From Candidatus Methanomethylophilaceae archaeon (GTDB lineage: Archaea; Thermoplasmatota; Thermoplasmata; Methanomassiliicoccales; Methanomethylophilaceae), in contig JAFZXW010000022.1 in the NCBI GenBank assembly GCA_017616575.1, forward strand, positions 1-10,420: DNA of 10,420 nucleotides, given 5' to 3'. A model generated the notes under the pieces. That model was not told the origin of the DNA, did no database searches, and saw nothing but the letters and a program-made list of their open reading frames with translations. Position 1 is the stretch's first letter; each line of letters begins with the position of its first letter. This document shows, one piece after another, positions 5,928-10,420 of the stretch. The translations under genes and the position numbers were made by a program.

Positions 5928-7274
5928 ATGGACGATCAAGTCCCTGCCAAACTACTTACCACCTTATCTAAGGCCGCCGACATCGTCCGCGGCCACGATT
6001 TCATCCAAGTATACTCCCATTATGACGCGGACGGCGTATCCTCGGCGGCCATCGTCGCCAAGACGCTCCTCCGCATGGGTAAGGAGCTCCGCGTCACCCT
6101 GTTCACCACTTTGAACGACCGCGGTGTCGACATCATCCGCGACTGCAAGGCCGGATGCGTGATAATCACCGACCTCGGCGCCTCGTACATAGACAAGCTC
6201 GACGAGATGCCGTTCGACATCGTCGTCCTGGACCATCACACGATCATATCCGAGGCCAAGCGCATCGTGTACGCGAACCCGCACCTCTACGGGATAGACG
6301 GGATGACCTCGGGATGCGGGGCGACCATGTCCCTGCTGTTCTCTGTCGCGGTCGACGAGAAGAACTGGGACCTCGTCCAGGTCGCCTTCGCGGGGATCGC
6401 CGGGGACAGGCAGCACATCAACGGCCTCACCGGGCTCAACGCCTTCCTCCTTTCAGAGGGCGTCAGACGCGGGTTCATCGAGGAGCTTCCCGGCTCGCTG
6501 ATTCCTTCGGGGGACCTCATGACCGAGCTGTACCTGATGACCGACCCTTACGTCAGAGGGGTCAGCGGCGACAAGGACGGCGTGGCCAAGCTCATGGGCG
6601 ACGCCGGGATCTCCAACGGGAAGACCTACATGGGGCTCACCCCGGAGGAGAAGAGGAAGCTGTCCTCGCTGCTGGCCGTGAAGCTGGCGTCCCAGGGCAT
6701 GCAGCTGTCGTCGATGCACGAGGTCGCCCGCAACAGGTACTTCCTCAAGGGGCTGAACATGGACGCCGAGGTCCTGTCCTCCATCCTGAACAGCTGCGGC
6801 CGCGCCGGGATCGGCGGGACGGGCGTGGCGGCCGGCATGGGCGACGCAAGAAGCCTGGAAGCGGGCATCAGGACGAACAGGGAGTCGGCGGCGATGGTAG
6901 TGGAGAGCATGGTGGAGCTGGACCGCAAAGGACTGAACCAGATGGACCACATCCAATGGTTCGACACCAGCGACTCGGGCTTCACCGGGATGCTCTGCGG
7001 AATCGCGATGCAGTCCATAGGGAACCCCGACAAGCCCACCATAGGCCTCAACATGTCCAACGACCCCGTCAACATATCGTCCAGGGGGATGTGGCGCCAA
7101 TTGGACAAAGGCGTGGACCTGTCCGTGGCCATGAGGGAGTCCTGCGCGTCGGTCGGAGGGACCGGCGGAGGGCACAAGATAGCATCCGGCGGATCGGTCC
7201 CGTCCGACAAGGTGGAGCAGTTCCTGAAGAACCTCGACAAGAAGATAGGGGAGCAGCTCGGCTCCTCCACGTGA
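5928..7274 (+). CDS. Archaeal RecJ-like DHH/DHHA1 phosphoesterase (GAN-type nuclease)
   Basis: A 448-residue DHH-superfamily protein. Motif I is HYDADG (H31, D33, D35), motif II TDLG (D82), motif III DHH (102-104), and a likely motif IV aspartate lies in AGIAGDRQH near residue 160. The C-terminal DHHA1 motif GGTGGGH is at 410-416, followed by KIASGGS. All metal ligands appear intact. Archaeal members include GAN (GINS-associated nuclease, a CMG/Cdc45-like partner) and RecJ-type exonucleases active on ssDNA or RNA; I cannot tell these apart from motifs alone. ATG 5928 is preferred, with GTGA (5919-5922) as a partial Shine-Dalgarno. GTG 5919, overlapping the S15 stop by four bases, is the alternative. 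It is cotranscribed with rps15. The protein ends naturally, but its last 206 bases are overlapped by the convergent kae1 frame. Confidence 0.93.
   Translation: MDDQVPAKLLTTLSKAADIVRGHDFIQVYSHYDADGVSSAAIVAKTLLRMGKELRVTLFTTLNDRGVDIIRDCKAGCVIITDLGASYIDKLDEMPFDIVVLDHHTIISEAKRIVYANPHLYGIDGMTSGCGATMSLLFSVAVDEKNWDLVQVAFAGIAGDRQHINGLTGLNAFLLSEGVRRGFIEELPGSLIPSGDLMTELYLMTDPYVRGVSGDKDGVAKLMGDAGISNGKTYMGLTPEEKRKLSSLLAVKLASQGMQLSSMHEVARNRYFLKGLNMDAEVLSSILNSCGRAGIGGTGVAAGMGDARSLEAGIRTNRESAAMVVESMVELDRKGLNQMDHIQWFDTSDSGFTGMLCGIAMQSIGNPDKPTIGLNMSNDPVNISSRGMWRQLDKGVDLSVAMRESCASVGGTGGGHKIASGGSVPSDKVEQFLKNLDKKIGEQLGSST
7069..7274. other. 206-base tail-to-tail overlap of kae1 and the DHH nuclease gene
   Basis: On the plus strand this segment encodes the conserved DHHA1 end of the nuclease (including GGTGGGH and a natural C-terminus). 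On the minus strand it is an open frame continuing kae1. Only the plus-strand reading shows family conservation, so the minus-strand tail is probably a by-product of a missing kae1 stop codon. No terminator hairpin separates the two convergent genes. Confidence 0.8.
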
Positions 7275-8241
7275 CGTCGACCTCGTCGGTCCTGAACCTC
7301 TGCCTGACCTCCGTGTCCGCGATTTCCATCCTGACGCCGGATCCGTACATCTCGCTTCCCAGCCAGGCTATCATGGCGCCGTTGTCCATGCAGAACCTGC
7401 GGTCGGGCACGAACATCTCCGCGCCCCTCTCCGCGGCCATCTCCGCGGCCATCTCCCTCAGGCGGAGGTTCTGGGCCACGCCCCCTCCGAGGAGGACCTC
7501 ATCTTTGCCCGTGTGGGCCATCGCCCTTTCAGTGACCTCGGTGAGCATGGCGAAAGCGGTCTCCTGGACCGACAAGGCGATGTCCTCCAGCGGGACGCCG
7601 TCCCTGTGAAGAGCCAGAGCAGCCGTCATCAACCCGGAGAACGCGACGTCCATCCCCTTCACGGAATAGGGGAGCTCGTAGTATCTGGAGCCCTCCTTGG
7701 CCAGCTTTTCGAACACCGGACCGGCGTAGAACCCCATGCCGAGCTCCCTGCCGAGCTTGTCCAGCATGTTCCCGATGCCGATGTCCTGGGTCTCGCCGAA
7801 TATCCTGTAGCGGCCCTCGGAGTAAGCTATCACCTGGGTGTTGCCGCCGGAGGCGTACAGGAGGGCAGGGTCGGTGCATCCGGTCAGGGCGCGGCCGATC
7901 TCGATGTGCGCGATGCAATGGTTGACTCCGACTATCGGGATCTTCAGGTAGCTGGACAGCGCCCTAGCGGCGGTCGCGGCGACGCGGAGGCAGGGGCCCA
8001 GGCCCGGACCCATCGAGAACGACACGAGCCCCACGTCGCCCAAGGACATCCCGGCCTTGTCCAGCGCCTCCCCGATGACGCGGGCGACGACGTCGGCGTG
8101 ATGGTTGGCGGCCTCCCTCGGATGAAGGCCCCCCTCCTTCGGCCTGAACATGTCGACCTCGTTGGCATACACCTTGCAATCGGAATCAACGATCCCGACG
8201 CCCAGGGTGTGGGCAGTCCCCTCTATCCCGAGAGTGATCAT
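7069..8241 (-). CDS. kae1: Kae1 (tRNA N6-threonylcarbamoyladenosine synthase subunit), Bud32 half missing, run-on tail
   Basis: Kae1 transfers threonylcarbamoyl to A37 of ANN-decoding tRNAs within the KEOPS complex. The frame begins MITLGIEGTAHTLGVGIV and has KEGGLHPREAANHHAD (35-50), metal ligands H108 and H112 in NHCIAH, YASGGNTQ (129-136), the GNMLDKLGRELG stretch (157-168), GGGVAQN (252-258) and metal ligand D286 in CMDNGAMIA. The Kae1 domain ends at residue 326 (RFRTDEVDVTWR), the usual stand-alone size. No stop occurs there. The frame continues 64 residues, antisense to the nuclease gene, giving an Arg/Pro/Ser-rich tail unlike any protein domain. Many euryarchaea carry Bud32 kinase fused at exactly this point; none is present here. 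The start ATG 8241 lacks a Shine-Dalgarno but has a TATA box about 29 bases upstream, so it is probably leaderless; longer upstream extensions would run across the tRNA antisense. Confidence 0.93.
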   Translation of the reverse strand: MITLGIEGTAHTLGVGIVDSDCKVYANEVDMFRPKEGGLHPREAANHHADVVARVIGEALDKAGMSLGDVGLVSFSMGPGLGPCLRVAATAARALSSYLKIPIVGVNHCIAHIEIGRALTGCTDPALLYASGGNTQVIAYSEGRYRIFGETQDIGIGNMLDKLGRELGMGFYAGPVFEKLAKEGSRYYELPYSVKGMDVAFSGLMTAALALHRDGVPLEDIALSVQETAFAMLTEVTERAMAHTGKDEVLLGGGVAQNLRLREMAAEMAAERGAEMFVPDRRFCMDNGAMIAWLGSEMYGSGVRMEIADTEVRQRFRTDEVDVTWRSRAAPLSSCRGSSGTAPPCRTGPIRRMLSCALRRSLRPTRRTPSWPRTGPRLCPIGATSPWTIC

Positions 8242-8265
8242 CGGCTGACGGTACCTGAAAGGACG

Positions 8266-8276
8266 GTTAATAAATG
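8266..8276 (-). promoter_or_regulatory. TATA box of kae1
   Basis: The minus strand reads CATTTATTAAC, centred about 29 bases before ATG 8241. With no Shine-Dalgarno between them, a leaderless mRNA is implied. Confidence 0.55.
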
Positions 8277-8305
8277 TCGGAGGCGCGCAAAGGCCAAACA
8301 AGCAA

Positions 8306-8320
8306 CTTTTATATAATAAA
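8306..8320 (+). promoter_or_regulatory. TATA box of tRNA-Val
   Basis: CTTTTATATAATAAA is a near-ideal archaeal box A, centred about 28 bases before the first base of the tRNA. This is the strongest promoter-like element in the window. Confidence 0.8.
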
Positions 8321-8340
8321 ACTCTATCCACGAAATCAAC

Positions 8341-8414
8341 GGACTCGTGGTCTAGATGGTTATGACGTCGCCTTGACATGGCGGAGGTCGCCGGTTCAAA
8401 TCCGGCCGGGTCCA
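8341..8414 (+). tRNA. tRNA-Val (anticodon GAC)
   Basis: A complete cloverleaf of 74 bases. The acceptor stem is GGACTCG with CGGGTCC (seven pairs, one G-U). The D-stem is GTC/GAC, with GG in the loop. The anticodon stem is TCGCC/GGCGG (one U-G) around loop TTGACAT, with anticodon GAC at 8375-8377, reading GUC and GUU valine codons. The variable region is AGGTC, the T-arm GCCGG/CCGGC with loop TTCAAAT, and the discriminator is A at 8414. No CCA is encoded, so it must be added after transcription. No intron is present. It stands alone, divergent from kae1. Confidence 0.97.
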
Positions 8415-8500
8415 CTCATCTCTTCTAAAGGCTGGGAATTCCCGTCTTACGCATTTTGAGCGGTACGGCCAAGGCGTCCGTGCGCCGTTCTACCAATCGT
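8415..8500 (+). other. Non-coding stretch after tRNA-Val with palindrome and bulged hairpin
   Basis: No convincing gene lies here. It contains a 10-base palindrome GGGAATTCCC (8434-8443) and a possible stem of GGTACGGC (8462-8469) with GCCG (8484-8487) plus TACC (8491-8494), bulged by TTC. A competing inner stem, GGCG/CGCC (8473-8476 with 8483-8486), is also possible. It lies before the symporter promoter, so it could be the tRNA trailer and terminator or a small RNA. Confidence 0.35.
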
Positions 8501-8510
8501 ATTAATAAAA
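8501..8510 (+). promoter_or_regulatory. TATA box of the symporter operon
   Basis: ATTAATAAAA is a good archaeal box A. It predicts transcription from about 8530 and a leader of nearly 80 bases, which is long for this window. Confidence 0.6.
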
Positions 8511-8519
8511 TGATACCTT

Positions 8520-8601
8520 TCCGCACGTCATCGGATTGCGGAGAAATGTCGCGTATCCATCCGGTTCCGGCATGAAGCAATCACTCATGCCTGGCATGGA
8601 G
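8520..8601 (+). promoter_or_regulatory. Leader of the symporter gene with repeat arms reaching the ribosome binding site
   Basis: TCCGCA (8520-8525) and TGCGGA (8537-8542) form a 6-bp inverted repeat at or near the predicted transcription start. Further down, GGCATGA (8569-8575) can pair with TCATGCC (8585-8591) across nine bases. The same middle arm can instead pair in part with GGCATG (8593-8598), whose last G is the first base of the Shine-Dalgarno GGAG (8598-8601). Mutually exclusive pairing at a ribosome binding site would fit translational control, but the arms are short. It does not resemble a glycine riboswitch. Confidence 0.3.
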
Positions 8602-8608
8602 AGATACA

Positions 8609-10039
8609 ATGAGCGATTTACTGACAATCATAGACGGGATGGTAGGCGTCTGGAACACCTATTTCTGGCGCATATCGTTCGTCTTCCTGATAGGGCTGGG
8701 CATCGTCTTCACCTTGAAGCTGAAAGGCGTCCAGATCACCCACCTCGGCGACAACGCCAGGCTCGCCCTGTCCGGAGTGAGCGAAGGCAAGGGGAAGAAG
8801 AAGCTCTCCGCCTTCGAAGCGTTCTGCATAAGCATGGGCGCCCGTATAGGCGTCGGAAACATAGCCGGAGTGGCGACCGCCATCGTCGCCGGAGGCCCGG
8901 GAGCGGTGTTCTGGATGTGGGTCTTCGCCATCATAGGGTCCGCCAGCAGCTTCATGGAATCCGTGCTGGCCCAGATATACAAGGAGCAGAAGACGGACGA
9001 GGGGTACCACGGCGGCCCCGCTTACTACGCCACCAAGGGCCTCGGCAGCAGGAAGCTGGGAATCTTCGTGGCCTTGCTTCTTGTCCTCACCTTCGGCGTC
9101 GGGTTCGTCATGGTGCAGTCTTGCAACGCGTCCAACGCCCTGTGCGGGGCCTTCGTGTTCGAGAACAACAACATAGTCTTCGCAGTGGCCATCGCGGCCA
9201 TCGCCGCCTTCCTCGTGTTCGGAGGGTTCAAGGTCATCGCGAAGTTCTCGGCCACCATAGTCCCGCTGATGGCCGCCCTTTGGATAGTGTTCGCGGTCAT
9301 CGCCATGGCTTTCAACGCCGGCAACCTCGGCAGGGCCGTCGCCATGATCTTCGAGAACGCTTTCAGCCTTCCCAGCCTTCTCGGAGGAGGGATCGGTACG
9401 ATCATCATCACAGGTCTGAAGAGGGGTGTGTTCTCCAACGAGGCGGGACTCGGTTCCATCGCGAACGTGGCCGCCACCTCCGACATCAAGCACCCCGTGA
9501 GGCAGGGGAAGATCCAGTCCTTCGGAGTCCTCGTGGACACCCTCCTGGTCTGTACCGTCACCGCCCTCGTCATCCTGTCCTACGGCAGCTTCGACTCCAT
9601 CATGGCCTTCGGCGACAAGGGCTCCGTCCTGGTCCAGGACGTCATCAGCAGCACTCCGCTGGGAAGCGCCGCGAACATGATCATCGCGGTCTTCATGTTC
9701 GTGTTCGCGTTCACCAGCATGATCGGATACTACACGATGAGCGAGTCCAACGCAAGGTTCGTCAAGGACAGCAAGCTCGCCGTCAACATCGTGCGCATAG
9801 TGGTCATAGTGGCGGCCCTCGTAGCGGCCATAATCGCGGACGTCACCATCGTGGACGACATCAGCGACACCTTCATGGCGGCGATGGCCGCGGTCAACAT
9901 GGCTATCGTGGCATTGCTGAGCAGGCAGGTGTTCGAAACGTACGCCGACTACCGCCGGCAGAAAAAGGAAGGCGTGGAAGAGCCCGTTTTCCATAAGGAC
10001 GTGCTGTCGGACCCGTCAGGGGTAACGGAGTGGAAGTGA
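8609..10039 (+). CDS. AGCS-family sodium:alanine/glycine symporter
   Basis: A 476-residue polytopic membrane protein with about ten or eleven hydrophobic segments. Family marks are ARIGVGNIAGVATAIVAGGP (78-97) followed by FWMW, GGFKVIAKF around residues 207-215, and FSNEAGLGSIANVAATSDIK followed by HPVRQG starting near 273. AGCS carriers import alanine and/or glycine with sodium (or protons) through the cytoplasmic membrane. An archaeal member, AgcS of Methanococcus maripaludis, is structurally known. Length is normal for the family. ATG 8609 has Shine-Dalgarno GGAG (8598-8601) seven bases upstream. A small two-helix membrane protein starts four bases after the stop, with its own strong ribosome binding site inside the end of this gene. 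Substrate choice between alanine, glycine and related amino acids cannot be read from the sequence. Confidence 0.95.
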   Translation: MSDLLTIIDGMVGVWNTYFWRISFVFLIGLGIVFTLKLKGVQITHLGDNARLALSGVSEGKGKKKLSAFEAFCISMGARIGVGNIAGVATAIVAGGPGAVFWMWVFAIIGSASSFMESVLAQIYKEQKTDEGYHGGPAYYATKGLGSRKLGIFVALLLVLTFGVGFVMVQSCNASNALCGAFVFENNNIVFAVAIAAIAAFLVFGGFKVIAKFSATIVPLMAALWIVFAVIAMAFNAGNLGRAVAMIFENAFSLPSLLGGGIGTIIITGLKRGVFSNEAGLGSIANVAATSDIKHPVRQGKIQSFGVLVDTLLVCTVTALVILSYGSFDSIMAFGDKGSVLVQDVISSTPLGSAANMIIAVFMFVFAFTSMIGYYTMSESNARFVKDSKLAVNIVRIVVIVAALVAAIIADVTIVDDISDTFMAAMAAVNMAIVALLSRQVFETYADYRRQKKEGVEEPVFHKDVLSDPSGVTEWK

Positions 10040-10043
10040 TAAT

Positions 10044-10244
10044 ATGGAGAACATCAGCAAGGCGATAGCCGCCGCAGGGATCGCGGCCGTCCTCCTGGGA
10101 GTGGCCATGGCTTACATCGAGAGGCACGGCGACAACCTGAACCTGGCGTTCGTGCCCTTGATAATAGGGTTCGCCGCGATCTTCGTCTTCTTCTTCCTGA
10201 TAGAGAAGAGGGGCAACGACAAGTACGGCAAGATAAAGGAATGA
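10044..10244 (+). CDS. Small two-helix membrane protein coupled to the symporter
   Basis: A 66-residue protein with hydrophobic segments at about 7-25 and 35-54, a charged connector (ERHGDN) and a charged, lysine-rich C-terminus. The ATG is four bases after the symporter stop. GGAAGTGAT (10032-10040), nearly the complete anti-16S complement, lies three bases before it, so expression should be strong and coupled. I recognise no family. The arrangement recalls small subunits of some secondary transporters, for example MetS with the NSS carrier MetP, so a stabilising or regulatory subunit of the symporter is a reasonable guess. It is followed by a terminator hairpin, making it the last gene of the operon. 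Confidence 0.8.
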   Translation: MENISKAIAAAGIAAVLLGVAMAYIERHGDNLNLAFVPLIIGFAAIFVFFFLIEKRGNDKYGKIKE

Positions 10245-10251
10245 AAAACCC

Positions 10252-10271
10252 GGGGGAGGCCCTCCTCCCCC
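10252..10271. terminator. Strong hairpin between convergent genes
   Basis: GGGGGAGG (10252-10259) and CCTCCCCC (10264-10271) form a perfect 8-bp stem with a four-base loop, seven bases after the small membrane protein's stop. In the minus direction it is followed by GGGTTTTTC, a classic U-run; in the plus direction by TCTTC only. It probably ends the minus-strand gene and may stop the plus-strand transcript too. Confidence 0.7.
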
Positions 10272-10274
10272 TCT

Positions 10275-10420
10275 TCAAATTCTCAGCAAGGCGATGTTCT
10301 CGGATATCACGGCGTCGTCGTGCACCCTGTATCCCAGAATCGCCTCGATCTCGTCGCTGTGCTTCCCGGCGATGGCCGCCAAATCCTTAGATCCATAGCT
10401 CGGGACGGCCTTCGCGATGA
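10275..10420 (-). CDS. C-terminal end of an unidentified protein
   Basis: An open frame of 47 codons plus stop (TGA, 10275-10277 on the minus strand) runs off the right edge. It reads IAKAVPSYGSKDLAAIAGKH, then a segment with EIEAILGY, and ends VISENIALLRI. Codon composition (GC-rich third positions), the normal-looking amphipathic composition and the terminator hairpin just after the stop support a real gene end. I do not recognise the family from this fragment. Confidence 0.65.
   Translation of the reverse strand, partial: IAKAVPSYGSKDLAAIAGKHSDEIEAILGYRVHDDAVISENIALLRI

Noticed and set aside
6155..7609. 484-codon plus-strand frame inside the nuclease gene
   Set aside because: Arg/His-rich shadow of a conserved DHH nuclease gene that also runs into the antisense of kae1; no domain is recognisable.
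8242..8415. N-terminal extension of Kae1 from an upstream start
   Set aside because: It would run antisense across the tRNA and its promoter. Kae1 proteins begin at the MITLGIEGTAH equivalent, and a TATA box sits 29 bases before that ATG.
8434..8500. A second tRNA on the minus strand after tRNA-Val
   Set aside because: A D-arm-like ATTGGTAGAAC is present, but no seven-pair acceptor stem, no standard seven-base anticodon loop on a five-pair stem and no T-loop TTCRANY could be built.
8511..8608. Glycine riboswitch before the alanine/glycine symporter
   Set aside because: The conserved glycine aptamer core is not seen, the leader is too short for the usual form, and these riboswitches are bacterial.
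8536..9996. Long plus- and minus-strand frames over the symporter
   Set aside because: Both are out-of-frame readings of a clear AGCS gene, in GC-rich DNA that rarely gives stops.
1..10420. Mobile elements, CRISPR arrays, attachment sites
   Set aside because: No transposase, integrase, terminal inverted repeats, direct repeat arrays or partial tRNA duplication were found, so the accessory module shows no visible transfer scar in this window.

Overview
The window reads as a chromosome fragment of a methanogen-type euryarchaeon, most probably a member of the Methanomassiliicoccales (Thermoplasmata). Reasons: an archaeal-type S15 ribosomal protein (151 aa), an archaeal RecJ-like DHH nuclease, an archaeal Kae1, a tRNA-Val without encoded CCA, TATA boxes about 25-30 bases before tRNA or start codons, several genes that look leaderless, and moderately high GC. 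A bacterial-looking Hsp70 and a GTPase/GAP1 cassette fit the mixed gene content known for that order. The order-level placement is inference; 'euryarchaeon' is well supported.

Region 1 (1-5284) is the accessory and most interesting part. On the minus strand a zinc-ribbon TRAFAC-type GTPase (973-2178) overlaps by 8 bases the start of a GAP1-like protein (GTPase-associated protein 1; 980 to beyond the left edge). Divergent from them is a second, related GTPase fused to four predicted membrane segments and a split zinc ribbon (2279-3661). It converges, across a bidirectional hairpin terminator, on an unusual Hsp70 (3707-5284, minus) that has a complete nucleotide-binding domain but no canonical VLLLD-type linker and no helical lid. 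I read this as a two-GTPase plus GAP1 plus chaperone-like module. It resembles the GAP1/double-GTPase conflict and signalling systems inferred by comparative genomics in bacteria, here in an archaeon and with one GTPase tied to the membrane.

Region 2 (5285-8241) is core information processing: rps15 and, six bases after it, a GAN/RecJ-like DHH nuclease on the plus strand, convergent with kae1 (tRNA t6A synthesis) on the minus strand. The kae1 frame has no stop codon at the natural end of the Kae1 domain, exactly where many euryarchaea continue into the Bud32 kinase. It instead runs 206 bases antisense through the end of the nuclease gene, adding a low-complexity 64-residue tail. This looks like precise loss of the Bud32 half, or an assembly join.

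Region 3 (8306-10420) holds tRNA-Val(GAC), an intergenic stretch of 194 bases with hairpins and a promoter, an AGCS-family sodium:alanine/glycine symporter, a 66-residue two-helix membrane protein tightly coupled to it, a strong hairpin terminator, and the C-terminal end of an unidentified minus-strand gene. No mobile element, CRISPR array or rRNA is visible. No stretch longer than 300 bases lacks a gene.
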